A DNA stretch of 55,000 nt from Cristatella mucedo. Taxonomy: Eukaryota > Bryozoa > Phylactolaemata > Cristatellidae. Below are positions 38,590-51,789 of this stretch, piece after piece. The stretch is from assembly GCA_009760855.2 (NCBI GenBank), contig WPIO01000060.1, positions 510,001 through 565,000 of the forward strand, read 5' to 3'. How positions within the stretch are numbered: position 1 is the stretch's first letter; every line of letters starts with the position of its first letter. The translations under genes and the position numbers were made by a program. A model generated the notes under the pieces. It was not told the origin of the DNA. It saw nothing but the letters and a program-made list of their open reading frames with translations, and did no database searches.

Positions 38590-39105
38590 GTGTATCTGCG
38601 TCTGTAACTCCACAAAGCCACAAAGACTACGAAGGTGTTACGAAGGTGAGTTTTCTATAGCGCACTCACAGCATAAGCGGCTTTTGGTACGCATTCGATA
38701 GCCAACAGACTTCATATCTCACGCAACACAGACATCGTGGGAAGCATAGCAGAGTCAGGAAAGCAGTTGAGGCAGTGAATAGCATGGAAGTAGCAGCTCA
38801 GGGCGGCTGGAAATGATGTGCCATAGTCGGCAACAGGAGAGTAGTTGTCGTTGCGTGAGAATTGTGGAAGCGAGTTCCACAGTCTAGGACCTGTAGAGCT
38901 AAAGCTTTTGTCACCAACGGTCTATAAGCGGAGGAATGGAACAGTTAATTTATTGTCCATTGAGGACCTAAGGGCACGAGGAAGCTGAAACTGGTGCCGA
39001 AATTCATCTAGGTATGGAGGAGCCAAGCCATGGCGGGCCTTGTGGGTTAGGGTAAGAACTTTGCCCTGTATTCGTTGATCAACCGGCAGCCACCCTAGTT
39101 TGTAA
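38590..39105 (-). repeat. LINE family II 3' part
   Basis: The minus strand carries the C-terminal ORF block and tail matching 820-1440 and 1443-1900, with stops. Confidence 0.7.
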
Positions 39106-39109
39106 CGGA

Positions 39110-39360
39110 TAACAGCAGGCTAATTCAACCGGCTCAACGTGTCAGGTCAGCTCTCTCGTGTTCGAGCGTGTTCTGTGCCCAAGTCCATGTCTCCGACCTG
39201 TTCCTAAGTGACCTGTCACCAGACGACTACATCATCCCTAAAGTCAATTGTGCCTACCATCACATATGCAATACTGCAAACATTTGAGCCTGCTTAGACG
39301 GGGATTCCACATCCAAGTGGTTCCACGCATTTGTGACATTCCGTCTCGACTTCTGCATTT
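39110..39360 (+). repeat. L2-like LINE (family I) fragment
   Basis: It contains degenerate family I sequence through TTTGTGACATTCCGTCTCGA, as in 42000-42030. Confidence 0.55.
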
Positions 39361-39811
39361 TTCACTTCCTGGTTAAGCTATAGCGCTCTGGATGCACGCT
39401 TTCCTAGTTAGAGAATAGCGCTCCGGATTAGAGAACGGATTAGAGAACGTCCGTCGCTCCAGATTAAAAAACCGATCCTTTGGGGAGCGACAATCAGAGC
39501 ACAAGGGACTTGGTAAGAGGCCGCTACGAATCTGAAGTGACGCTGCGAGCAGCGACCCCTAGTGTTCTGGCCCTTTGTTCGACTGGCTGAGGAGCTCCCA
39601 AACCACGTGCCACGTGCCACGTGACCGAGGCCCGCACGACCTACTCCGGGGGGGGGGGGGCAGCGCTGCATAACTAAGACCGTAACCGACCAGCAGTGGC
39701 TTACTGTTCAGCAGAACGTGACCTTCAACCTGCTATAACTCGCTTTTATGTCGTCTCTTCGGCTTACTCATCTGAAACACTTACTCCTCTCCGGCTTCCC
39801 ATATCGTAATG
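39361..39811. other. Unassigned host sequence with poly-G run
   Basis: A G13-type run lies near 39648-39660. No gene recognised. Confidence 0.4.
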
Positions 39812-39905
39812 ATATTAATAACAATAATACATTTCTATAGCGTCCTCAGAGAACTTGGTCTCTTTCTAGGCACTTAACGTTTACTGCAAAGGAAGCACGA
39901 TCGAA
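39812..39905 (-). repeat. L2-like LINE 3' tail (family I)
   Basis: Reverse-complement family I tail with an AAT-type microsatellite and the TTTCTAGGCACTT hairpin strand. Confidence 0.6.
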
Positions 39906-40049
39906 ATCGTAACACCATCGTCGTACCACCTGCTCCTCTGCCCCAAGAGCATTTAGCAGGGGATTTCACAAAATGCACGGACCAATTTAGATGTGTTATC
40001 CATTTCTAAACAAGCCCGATTTGTAGCTACGTTATGTAGCTGAAAGGAG

Positions 40050-40112
40050 CCGTGATGGCACACTAGGTAAGGCGGTTGCTTTTCACGACCTCGGGATCGA
40101 GGTCGTGGATAA
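40050..40112 (+). repeat. tRNA-derived SINE, family A, head only
   Basis: It reads GTGATGGCACACTAGGTAAG through GAGGTCGTGG and is then truncated. Confidence 0.65.
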
Positions 40113-40454
40113 AGATAAAGTCAAGATAAAGTACACTGGTTGGATGAGAGTCGGCGCTTAAGTATATGCGATCCCCCAATTATTGTATACGTTCTCACGA
40201 ATGGATTTTACGCGCACCGTTGGCTCAGTTCAAGCGCTTGTCGAGCGCAGGCAGAAGCAGGCAGGCCAGGATGAGCGACCAACGCCCGGCGGTGACCGCT
40301 CTAAGAGCCTCGCTAGGAGCCGCAAACGATGAGGAAGCTGCGCCGCCGTGGCACCGCCTCGCGGCAAGCTCGAGTAGTGGCGGCTCGAGGCGGCCCCGAG
40401 TGCATTTAGACCCTGGATTGGCGCGGCAGCGTCGGCAATCGCCTCGGCGGCGGC
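40113..40454. other. GC-rich unassigned host sequence
   Basis: Overlapping frames on both strands (about 40166-40474) are low-complexity and unrecognised. No gene called. Confidence 0.4.
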
Positions 40455-40628
40455 GAGCCGCGATGGCACACTAGGTAAGGCGGTTGCTTTTCACGACCTC
40501 AGTCCCGAGGTCCTGGGTTCGATTCCTGCGGTGGGCGATCCTTTATCGCCACTGCAAGCGATGGTGATAGTCGTAAAGGCTCTACTGTCGCTATGCAAAA
40601 AGAGGCTGTTTAAGCAGCTAGGATTTTT
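40455..40628 (+). repeat. tRNA-derived SINE, family A (well preserved)
   Basis: It has the A-box area GGCACACTAGGTAAGGCGG, the B-box GGTTCGATTCC, then the body AAGGCTCTACTGTCGCTAT and the AGCAGCTAGGATT end. It is the best reference copy in the window. Confidence 0.85.
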
Positions 40629-40694
40629 TTCTTGGCTTTGGGCAGGCAGGGTCTCGGCTTGCGCATGTCTGGCGTTTAAAGCTATAGAAGGTCG

Positions 40695-40828
40695 TCGAGC
40701 GGTTTGGCCCAGTGGTTAAGTTGCCCGACCAAGGTCTGGCCGAGGTCGTGGGCTCGAGGCCCGTGGCATACGCGAAGCGCTTGAATTGAGATTAAGTTCT
40801 CTCAGGGCGCTATACGAATAAATTATAT
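40695..40828 (+). repeat. tRNA-derived SINE, family B
   Basis: It carries GGTTTGGCCCAGTGGTTAAG and GGGCTCGAGGCCC boxes with the LINE-like hairpin tail, and it runs into the TA microsatellite. Confidence 0.8.
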
Positions 40829-41640
<812 letters not shown>

Positions 41641-41644
41641 GCTG

Positions 41645-41715
41645 TAGCAAAAATAGAATTCATTTGTATAGCACCCTGCGAGAGCTTAATCTTATCCAGG
41701 CATTTCCACACTACA
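41645..41715 (-). repeat. LINE/SINE-B hairpin tail fragment
   Basis: GAATTCATTTGTATAGCACC and the complement of the hairpin tail are present without the tRNA head. Confidence 0.5.
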
Positions 41716-41764
41716 CTGTGCACTACAGCGTTTTAGATTTGCCGTTACAGAAAAATATTACAGG

Positions 41765-41955
41765 TTGACCCACAAAGTTGCACACCATTGCGCATGCCTG
41801 TTCTCATGCCATGGCCTCCAGTGGCCCGGGCCATCCAGCATTCCTAAATATTCATACCGGCATGCAGTTGCTATTGCAACCACAGGCGTCACGCTACCGC
41901 AGTTATGATTCCGCGTTATGGAAAACAGTCATCCGGGTTAATCCTAAACCTAAAC
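41765..41955. repeat. Degenerate satellite, left part
   Basis: TTGCGCATGCCTGTTCTCAT, GTGGCCCGGGCCATCCAGCA and TCCGCGTTATGGAAAACAGT recur in modified form at 42655-43420. A LINE lies between the two parts. Confidence 0.55.
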
Positions 41956-41957
41956 AT

Positions 41958-42650
41958 TGCTAAAATACGGGCTTGTTTAGATAAGGATACCACGTCCAAG
42001 CATTTGTGACATCCCGTCTCGACTTCTGCAACTCACTGCTTACTGGCCTACCGGCATGTGTGATCAGGCGATTGCAGCTGGTGCAAAACTCTGCAGCCAG
42101 GCTTGTCTGTCGTGGGCGTCGCAGTTGCCACATCACACCACTTCTCGCCGACCTGCACTGGCTCCCAGTCAAGCAACGGATCGACTTCAAGGTTTTGTCG
42201 CTCACTTTTAGGTCACTTCATTCTTTGGCTCCTGCCTATCTCTCAGATCTACTCACCCACCAGGCCAAGCAGCGTACCACCCGCTTTTCGGAATCCAACA
42301 GTCTACAAATACCTCGTACAAACCTCAAATCCTTTGGAGACCGTGCATTTAGTTCGTATGCTCCCAAAGCCTGGAACTCCCTCCCGACTTGCGTCAAAAC
42401 ATCCCCTGACTTGACCACATTTAAAAAGAACTTAAAAACACACCTATTTAGGACAGCATTGAGTGGGCCCCTGTGATTCGTCCTTGATGTGCTTATGCGT
42501 GCTGACACTGTGCATGCTGCCACTAACCACATTTGCACGCTGACCCTGTGCATGTCACCCCTAACCATGTTATTCATGTTGTTTGTTTATCAAGCATGGT
42601 ATTGCTTACCATTCAATTGCATTTCCCTTTGCATTATTATTATTATTATT
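41958..42650 (+). repeat. L2-like LINE (family I) 3' end inserted in satellite
   Basis: It encodes [40 protein letters not shown] and [11 protein letters not shown], with a 3' tail ending in (ATT)n. This is the cleanest family I C-terminus in the window. Confidence 0.85.
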
Positions 42651-42654
42651 AAAC

Positions 42655-43236
42655 TTAATTTCATGCGATTTCGCATGCGTATTCTTGTGCAATGGCCGCC
42701 AGTGGTCCGGCTCATCAAGCATTCCTACATTTCCGGATACGGTTGCCATTTCCGCAATAGGCACCGCCCAACTGTGGTTTTTAAATTCAATTAGTCGACA
42801 AAGGCGTTTCAGATTTCCCGAAAAAATTCCACGCAGTTGCGCATTGGAGTTCACACGCAATAGCTTCCTATGGCCTGAGGCACCGTGCGATGTTAAGCTG
42901 TGATATAACTGCCATTTCCAAAGTAAGCGTCGCGCCGCTGCGGTTTAGATTATAAGTACTGCGAAACTGCGGTTTGATTCCACGTTATAGAGAATAATGC
43001 TTCAAGTTTACCCACTAAATTAAATTTGATTCCGTTTCCATGCTATAGCTTCGAATGGCCCGGACCAGCCAGCCGCACTACATTTTCAAACTGCGGTACA
43101 GCTGCCATTTTCACAATAAGCTTTCAGCAACTTCGCTTGTACTACCACGTGACAGAAAACAGTGTTAAGAGGTTACTAACACATTTTTTCAGTACGTAGT
43201 GCACGGGCTCGAATGGGTCGTGCCAGCATATGTACA

Positions 43237-43277
<41 letters not shown>

Positions 43278-43420
43278 CCATGATATGTTGATTATCCAGC
43301 ACGGGCTCATGCTACGGGCTCGAATGAACCGCGAAAACCAGCCAGCCTTCCTACATTTTAAAATGCGACGCAGTTGCAATTGTCAGGTTCTGGGAAGCCT
43401 GTAGCCCCCCGTCGCTGTTC
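42655..43420. repeat. Degenerate satellite, right part
   Basis: About five imperfect units carry TGGCCCGGxCCAGCCAGC-type, CTACATTTT-type and GCGGTACAGCTGCCATTTxC-type segments, followed by TTCCACGTTATxGA. A TA microsatellite (43235-43275) interrupts it. Confidence 0.55.
43235..43275. repeat. (TA)n microsatellite
   Basis: Pure TA repeat within the satellite. Confidence 0.95.
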
Positions 43421-43734
43421 AATAGACTGCTCTACGCTATTGATGCGGACTCGTGATTTGAACTTATGGAAATTCAAATAAATTTATTTAGCTATTTACA
43501 AATAAATGTATTTGAATTTATTTTGAAGGAGCTCTTCGTTGCTTCCGCGTTTCGTTACTGTTGGCATCCCAGCGTCAATATGTGTTGCACGTTCAAGTCG
43601 CTAGCCATGATTCTTAGGCTCAAAGCTTCGCCAGCCAGTAATCGCCGCGTGTCGGCTGAGACTAGCGCCACTACGAGCAGTGAATTTTCGGACTTCGTTT
43701 TGTCAGGCAGGACGTGGAAGCCGCTGTTTTGACG
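43421..43734. other. Unassigned host sequence
   Basis: No gene or repeat recognised. The frame at 43466-43732 has no known domain. Confidence 0.35.
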
Positions 43735-44785
43735 ACCCATTTGTAACAGCATGCCTGCTACTACCGTTGAAGTTATTGAGAGGGCGCTAGCATGACTGAG
43801 CAGAGATCTGCTGCCGCAGCTGATAAACTGAATGCTTGCCTTGCCGACATTGAATCCTGGATGTCGGAAAACTTCTTTAAGCGAAATTACGATACAACCG
43901 AACTGCTGCTCATAGGACACCATAAGCGTGTGACTGGATTAAAAGGCTTTGCTCTTGTAATAGGTGATGCTGTTGTGCGACCATCACCACGTGCTCGAAA
44001 TTTAGGTGTCGTTTTCGACAACTGCCTCAAATTTAAAAGCTTCATTCAGAAGACTGCTTCTACAGCTAGCCATCACGTCCTATCCTTATCTACGATTGGG
44101 ACCTGTCTTCCACGATGGCTTGCAAAAGATTTAAGTAGCTTGTTAGTTCTGTCTCGGCTTGATTATTGCAATTCCCTTTTGGCTGAGCTACCAAAAAAGC
44201 AACTGGGCCACTGCATCTGGCTATGAATATGGCTGCAAGGCAAGTTTGCAAATTCCTAAGGTCTGACCACGTGTATCCTTTGCTAAAACAGCTAGGATAG
44301 CTGCCGGTTGATCAATGGATACAGAGCAAAGTTCTTACCCTGACCCACAAGGCCCGCCACGGCTTGGCTCCTCCATACCTAGCTAAACTGCTGCACCAGT
44401 TTCAGCCTCTTCGAGCCCTCAAGTCCTGAATAGACGATAAATTAGCTGTTCTATTCCTCCGCTTATAGACCGTTGGCGACAAAAGCTTTAGGTCTGCAGG
44501 TCCTAGACTGTAGAACTCGCTTCCACAATTCTCATGCATCCGTAACTCTCCTGTTGCCAACTATGGCACATTTCCAGCCGTCCTGAGCTGCTACTTCCAT
44601 GTTACTCACTACTTCAGCTGCTCTCCCGACTCTGGTATACTTCCCACTTTGTCTGTGTTGCATGAGACAAAGTCTGTTGGCTGCCGAATGCGTACCAAAA
44701 GCCGACTAGGCTGTGAGTGCGTCATAGAAAACTCTCCTTCGTAACACCTACATAGGCTTTGTGGAGTTACAGGCGCAGAGACATT
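43735..44785 (+). repeat. LINE family II with reverse-transcriptase C-terminal region
   Basis: The frame 43792-44226 has [40 protein letters not shown] and [17 protein letters not shown], closely matching 1935-2450 on the other strand. The rest, to the GTAACACC tail near 44750, is broken by stops. Confidence 0.85.
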
Positions 44786-44859
44786 ACATGAGGTAGATTC
44801 AAGGCGACACGCCTTCTCAACCGCATGCTGTCATGTAAGTTCATCTTCATCAAACATCT

Positions 44860-46545
44860 CATGGAGCACTTGCTTTTGATTACGAACGGGCTATCGCTGG
44901 GGTTTCAAAAAATAACGATCAGTATCAATTGTCAATGCTTTGTACTGATTGGTTGATGTATTCAGGCTCTGTCAAAGCCTCAGGACGGCTTGGAATGATG
45001 AGCTGTTGGTAAAGGTGCACAAGTTCTGTCAGCTTCATCACATAAAAGTGTCAGACATGACTGCCAACTACATCTGAGCTGCCACTCGTTTCAACTGGGC
45101 ATCATTGGTACTGCACTGCAATGGTGTAAGTCATCTAAGTGAGCGACTCCAGGATATTGACGTGAACGGAAAACGATCACCCGAGGAATCACTCTGAAAT
45201 GTAGGGTACCTCAGGGCTCAGTGCTTGGTCCCGTTCTTTTCATGGTTTACACTCTCCCTCTTGGCGATGTGAATGCGTGACGCAACTTCGGCTTTCACTT
45301 CTATGCAGATGACACTTGCATCTTTGCTTTGATCCCGCCTCCCAGCCTTCCAGCACGTCGAATTCTTTCAACTCCCTTGCTGCACGTATTGATGACATCT
45401 GCACATGGATTAAACCAAACTTCTCAAATTGAATGATGATAAAACCAACTTACTAGTTGTGCACAAACCAAATATGATTCAGAAATCGGAAAACCTAATG
45501 CTCAAAATCGGTTCTGTCTGCATATCTCCTGTTGAATCTGCACGAAATCTATGTCTCCTGCTCCAAACTGACCTTCCATTAGACGACCAAATCAGCTCCA
45601 CAGTAAAGTCTGCCGAATTTTAGCTATATAACATTGTTAAAAAAAATTCTGGCTTGCTTAGACAGGGATACTACATGCAAATTGGTCCATGCATTTGTTT
45701 TATCACGTCTCAACTTCTTTTACGTCACTGCTTGTTGGTACTCTGGCCTATGCAATCAGGTGCTTACAATTGGTGCAACACTCTGCAGCCAGACTTGTCG
45801 GCCGTGAGCGTCGCAGTTGCCGCATCACACCAGTTCTTGCCGACCTGCACTGGCTCCCAGTCAAACAGTACATTCACTTTAAGTTTCTGTCGCTCACTTT
45901 TAGGCCCTTCATTCTTTAGGCATCAGAATCACTCACCAGCAAGGCTAAGCATAGTGCCACGCGTTTTTTTGAATCGAATCGTTTACTTACACCTCGTACG
46001 GACCTCAAATCCCTTGGGGACAGTGCCTTTAGTTCGTATGCTCCCAAAGCCTGGAACTCTCTGCTGACCGGTGTTATGACATCCCCTGACTTGACGTTAT
46101 TTAAAAAGAAGCTAAAAAGCACCTTTTTATCACAGCATTACAAGGGTCTATGAGATTCGTCCTCTGTGTACTTATGCATGCAGACACCGTGCACACTACC
46201 AACCATTTCTACAGGGGTCGTGATGCACACACGAGGTCAGGTGCTTACTCTTCACGACGGGGTCGTGGGTTCGAATCCTGATGTGGGCGATCGCTCATAA
46301 CCAAATGCACGTGGTCATAAAAGCCTTCAAGGCTATTCTGCAGCTAGTAAAAAGAAGCCGTCAAATTAGTTAATATTTCTTTAACTATATTTTACATATG
46401 GGCTCTGTGCATGTCACCTACAATCACGTTACGCTTTTTGATATTGTGCATGTTACCACTAATCATTTGATCTTGCTTCCTATTTTTAAAGCACGTGCAA
46501 AGTGCCTAGAAAGAGATTAGCTCTTAGAAGGCACTATAAAAATGG
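44860..46545 (+). repeat. L2-like LINE (family I) with RT remnant, split by a SINE
   Basis: It carries [13 protein letters not shown] (about 45200-45240) and FYADDTCIF (45297-45325), then the C-terminal region to about 46200. A SINE follows at 46216-46390 and the 3' tail ends near 46545. The RT is riddled with stops. Confidence 0.75.
46216..46390 (+). repeat. tRNA-derived SINE, family A (diverged), in a LINE
   Basis: GTGATGCACACACGAGGTCAG head, GGGTTCGAATCCTG B-box, and the body ending in AAATTAGTTAATATT. Confidence 0.65.
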
Positions 46546-46548
46546 ACC

Positions 46549-47768
46549 AGCGGTGCCTCGACTTACGAGTTAAATTCGTTTCGTAACGGAGCTTGTAGCT
46601 CAAACTACTTGGAGGTCAAATCAATTTTCTCCATTGAAATGAATTGAAATACTATTAATCCGTTCCGGACCCCCAAAAAGCAATTTTTTAGCCACTTTTT
46701 TAATTAAAAAATGTACTTATCAATAACGAAAGTTATGTAAAAACATAGTCAATAGAATTTACTGCAGTAAACTGGTGTAATCAAGTATAATGTGGAGCAT
46801 TTACCTTGGGGATCAGACGACTTGGAGATGCTCGCAGAGTTGAAGGAGAAAGACCGAAATGGATAACTGAATCAAATTCACTGATTTTTGTGCTTTTCGC
46901 CACGCTTTCACTACTTTCATATGCAGGGGTTTTCAACAAAAAACTGTCCAATGAGGTCTGTTTTATTATCCTTTTCAGAATTTTTCTGAAATGAGCTAGG
47001 CAAGTGTCATTAAACAGCTCCGTCGCACGCCCTGTTGCAACTTTTTCTAGGCATTTCTGTTGAATAAAGTCTGAAAGTTTCTTCAACATTCCAAACACTT
47101 CCTGTATTTCAGTCGTAGAGATAGCCTCCTCCGCATCGCCGATTCCCTGAAAAACCTCCTCCGCGTGCTGCTGCGTCTGTAGCTTCTGGAACTCCTCCTC
47201 TATCTGCTCCTCGGAGTGCTCCTCGATGAGCTCGCCGATGTCACCCTCATCCATATCCAGGCCTATGGACCTACCGATGGTAGAATCTCTTACAGCCACT
47301 GCCGCTACGGGTTCGAGTCCTTTAAAGCCCGTTTCAGAGACAACCTCAGACCACAGCTTCTTCCACGCAGAGATCGAGGTACTCTTTGCAATTTCTTTCT
47401 TTAATTTAACGCTCACATTATTCACCTCTTCTACTCAGCACTGTCCTTAGAACTCACTAACTTCGAATCCGTAGCTAAAAAACAAAGTTTTTCTAAATTA
47501 CTGCAATACAAAAATGAAAGCACAATAGTGATGCTTCCAATCTGAGCTAATTAGTTAAAATGAACGAGCGAGCCACGGGATGCTGAGCGGAAGTTGCTGC
47601 CCGGTTCACTGTGGAGTTCGCTGTCGCAACTAGCGGTGGGGTATCTGAAGCTGGCTCGTAACCCGAATTTTAGCTCTCAACTCAAAGCAAAACATCGGCC
47701 GAGAGACTGCTCGCATCTCGAAAAACTCGTTAGTTGGGACATACGTAATTCAAGGTAACACTGTATTA
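46549..47768 (-). mobile_element. Degraded pogo/Tigger-like DNA transposon
   Basis: The left end reads CAGCGGTGCCTCGACTTACG and the right end, reversed, reads CAGTGTTACCTTGAATTACG, which suggests related terminal inverted repeats. The internal frame resembles the C-terminus of Tigger transposases. Target duplication was not convincingly seen. Confidence 0.6.
46781..47425 (-). pseudogene. Tigger-like transposase C-terminal remnant
   Basis: The 214-residue frame contains GLDMDEGDIGELIEEHSEEQ and a further acidic helical region. This is the acidic C-terminal segment found in Tigger/jerky-type transposases after the DDE domain. The DDE and DNA-binding domains are missing. It lies within putative terminal repeats at 46549 and 47768. 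An alternative is a domesticated fragment, but nothing supports expression. Confidence 0.55.
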
Positions 47769-47799
47769 TTATTATTATTAAATATTAAGACAAGCCTTC

Positions 47800-47900
47800 G
47801 AACGACAGTAATAGTAATACATTTTTGCAGCGCTCACATCTTAATTATAACTTTATCTCTTTCTAGACACTTTACAAATATTGTAAAAAATGAAGCATGA
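47800..47900 (-). repeat. L2-like LINE 3' tail (family I)
   Basis: AATAGTAATACATTT, the TTTCTAGACACTTT hairpin strand and ATTGTAAAAAATGAAGCATG match the reversed family I tail. Confidence 0.5.
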
Positions 47901-49689
47901 TCTCATGGTTAGTACTAGTATGCAATGAATGGGGGGGACTACTTCTACGACGCCATGTTGTTGTATGTTCAGGCAGAAACGGCCGTGACGGTGAAGAATG
48001 ATGAGATCACTACATACTTTCAATCTACGCACAGCCGCCGTACATGTGTCAAATAAAAGACTTTCGACTTTTGCTGTTTTATCCTTTTTTATTATTTGCA
48101 ACTTAAAAGCTGAGAACTTTGTTTTAATTTTGGCCGTAGTCCAGCGGCAGGCGTGGCAGAATCAGCCACGTACGATCGCTTGTCAATCAAAATGTCCCGA
48201 CGATGCATGTATGTCTATGGCTCAAACTCTTATTAAAAGCTACCGCCGGATCGTTACAGGTGTAAAACACTTGCATATCAATATATTTTTTAAGAAATTA
48301 TTTTTTTGAATTTACTTCATAATGGGTGAATGGTCGTTTCTCAAACTGGCTTGGAAAGAGGTTTTCTGCGTTGAGGTATCGTCAGACAACGCTGGCCAAT
48401 GGATGCGGCTCAAATGTGCCCGCCCAGCTGTTTATCCTAGGGTGTGCGTGCTCGATCCCACGGCCGGAAAACTACGGTCGCGCGGCTTCTGATCGGCGGC
48501 TGGGTTGTGCACGGAGATGCGGTGCACCGTTTGCCTCCGGGTTTTAAGCAAACCCAGAGGTGGAGCGGCTCTGAAGGACCTAATAGAAAGTTATGGATTG
48601 TTTAATCCGACACCCCTGACACTAAAATCGTTCACAGAATTTGGTACGTACTGCCTAGCAGCGCGTGCCCTTGAGCGGCTGGCGGGCTGGTTAGTTAATG
48701 GTACACGTATTCCTTCCACCAGTGACCTTCGGGTTTCTAAGAGCTGTACTGCTTGAAAGGATGCAGTGGCCGCGATCGCGAGATTGCCTATCTTCCCGCC
48801 TTCTGCGGCTTGGCAACGCAGCGGTATGAGTGAATCCGGGATGAAGCGATGATGCCTAGAGCTCTCGGCTTCCCTTGTTCGATGCCGTAATGTTAAGACG
48901 GCCCTGAAGTCGCGAATGGTGTGAAAAGGAAGCACGTGGCAGTCGCTAATCTGTTAGGAAAACTAGCATTGTGGTGCTTTTCATCGTAGGGCATTGTGGC
49001 ACCCCTGGCGGAAAATCGATTGTTTGTCGCTGTAGAGGGTGTGACTAGGTCGTCGGTCACCATCTCCCGAATGGATTTCAGTTTGTTATTTGTGGGCGCG
49101 TGGTTTGCACTTTTTCTGGATTGAGGAGTGCGATCTCAGGACTGTGACGCGGCTACTGTCGTGCTTAGTGGTGGTGCTAAGGGGATGACGCAACTTTTAG
49201 CCTAGCCACCACACCACCAGACTTTGCTGCGCTGACAATTTAGTTCTTTATGTTACGAGTCATTTTTTGGTCTTGAGATAAAATCTAAAGTTCTGCATGT
49301 TAAGAGCTAGTTCTCGGTCAAAGATTTGTGGACCACTGGTTTTTCTTTGTGACTAATGAGTCCATCTCCACTGTGACATCTTCTCGGCACTATTCACCCT
49401 ATTTTTCATGTTTCTTCAATGTACACGTTCAAGCTTGCCCCTGCCGACCTCATTTTAAAGGTCACCATCTAAGAGGATTACTAGCCATCTAGTAGACCTA
49501 ATGCCTGCTGTCCTTCAAAGTTGCCTATTAGTCCAGGGTAACTTAATAAAGGCGCTCGAACGAGTAATGGTAGAAGAGCTTAACTCATATTAAAGCATCC
49601 AACCTAGCAAGGAAATTCCACCTAGCATTTCGAAATAATCACTCTAAAAAGATAGCATTACTGCAAGTATATAGCGATCTTGTCAGGAA
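47901..49689. other. Unassigned host sequence
   Basis: I found no supported exon, RNA gene or repeat. Overlapping open frames near 48505-48935 have no recognisable domain. Confidence 0.35.
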
Positions 49690-49896
49690 CGTTGACTCAG
49701 GATGTGTGCTGACACTGTGCATGCTGCCACTAACCACATTTGCATGCTGACCCTGTGCATGTCACCCCTAACCATATTATTCATTTTGTTTGTTTTTCAA
49801 GCATGATTTTACTTGCCATTCAATTGCATAATCCTTTGCAGCAAATGTAAAGCGCCTAGAAAGAGATTGAGTTCTCTGAGGGCGCTTTATCAAGTG

Positions 49897-49925
<29 letters not shown>
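49690..49925 (+). repeat. L2-like LINE 3' end (family I)
   Basis: It carries ATGCTGCCACTAACCACATT through GTTCTCTGAGGGCGCTTTAT and (ATT)n, very close to 31670-31875. Confidence 0.8.
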
Positions 49926-49929
<4 letters not shown>

Positions 49930-49982
49930 GATAGATTTTGCCTGCTCTGCTGGATCGCTTGGTAGCTTTTCATGCCATTGAT

Positions 49983-50124
<142 letters not shown>

Positions 50125-50184
50125 GAGAGAGAGCATACATATGGCAACAGTCATACGGTGAGACTTTGAAGTGTTGGGTATGTA

Positions 50185-50510
50185 TCCATCCGTCTGTAAC
50201 TCCGGAATGCCACAAAGACCAAGTGGGCTCTAGAGTGCAGGGCTTTCTATAGGGAAGCTAATGCGTAAGCGGCTTATGGCGAGCTAACGGCAGCCCACGA
50301 ACTCCATATTACTCAACCAAGTGATAAGCATGGCTGAGTGAGTTACTGGAGGACAGCCGAGGAAGTGAGTAGCATGGAAGTAGCAGCAGCATGTTGGGTT
50401 GGATATGCCTGAGTCGGCAGCAGGAGAGTAGATGTTGTCTAAGAATTGTGAGAGTGTGTTTCACGGGTATAGGCCCGGCAGAGCAAAGCACGTGTCTTTA
50501 GCAGTCTACC
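50185..50510 (-). repeat. LINE family II 3' part, diverged
   Basis: GTAACTCCGGAATGCCACAA and GCGTAAGCGGCTTATGG match the reversed family II tail at 38600-38690. Confidence 0.55.
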
Positions 50511-50869
50511 GCAGACATATCTCTCTCTCTCTCTCTTAGGTCCGTTCTTTTCATTTGCACCTTACCACATGCAGATATAGTAGCCTGGCGCCACGCAGCG
50601 CTTTCGCTTGTACGAGAGTGACAGACACACAGTTGTACCTGCTCTTTGCTCCTTGCTCTCCTTCCCTGCCTCCTGCACCACAAATTCCCTCTGCAGCTCC
50701 TATGCAGCTTCCATTGCTGACTTTAACACGTGGCTGACTCAAATTGTCTGACCTCGAGACCAACCGAATAGAATAATGGGGAAACCTAGTGTCACTCAGA
50801 AGCCAGAAAGAGGTTCCCTTATTGGCCTGGCCACTGTATCCTGGTAAGCTCCGCAGGGCATTTTGGTGT
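50511..50869. other. Unassigned host sequence
   Basis: A CT tract lies at 50520-50537. No gene recognised. Confidence 0.35.
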
Positions 50870-51615
50870 GTCTTGTTCCAGCATGAGCTTTCATTAGACG
50901 ACCACATCAGTTTCTCAGCTGTCTGCCTACTTTTAGCTGCATAGTAATGCAAAATTCAGACAATCTTAGGCAAGGATGCCTGAGCCATATGTAAGGTCCG
51001 TGTATGTGCGGCATTATATTTAGACACCTGTAACTCGCCCCACGTAGGTTACCGGCTTGCGTAGTAATAGACCTTCGTTGACATCGCAAGTGACACATAG
51101 CAAGTGCCACATCGCCCCACTTTTGTCTTATCTGCACCGGCTCCCTATCAGGCAGCCCATCGATTTGAAGGTTCTCGTTTTGGTCCCTTCACTCTCTTGC
51201 TCCTTCTAACCAACGTACAGATTCTTACTTTTCAGACTTAACATACCATGCTACCTGCTGCTGTGACTCGTGTTCTTTAAACTATGCCTGTAACCAGCCT
51301 CAGATCCAACCATTGGAGACAGTGCCTTCGGTTCGTATGCTCCCAAAGAATGGAAATATGTACCGGCTGACACCGAATCCCCTAGCCGGACTGCATTTAA
51401 ATCTAAGCTGAAAAACAACCCCATCCTCATGGCGTTTGATTTGTTCATGTGAGTTGTCCGTGATATGCTTATACTTGCATCAGTCGGCTATGTTAAGGCT
51501 ACTGATCAGCTCATATGCTTTCTTTCCACCCCACTTAAAGCACTCAGGGCAGATATTTATTTCTCAGGACTCTTTGCGCACGTATGCAAAAGACTTGCTG
51601 CTAACTAATATTATT
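50870..51615 (+). repeat. L2-like LINE (family I), strongly diverged
   Basis: CATTAGACGACCACATCAGT and GTTCGTATGCTCCCAAAG mark family I sequence, with a tail ending in (ATT)n near 51610. Confidence 0.6.
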
Positions 51616-51789
51616 ATTATTATTATCATCGTTGCACTGAGAGCTGACACTGCCTATGTCGTCATACTATTAAGTTCAGTGCTGCATAGGCAGAGGCTGA
51701 GCACTTTGTATGTCATACAGTTGAAGTGAGTGTCCGAATGTTGGTTTTAATCTGTCCTGAGAGGTGTGAGTGTAGCCAGCATCGAGTGG

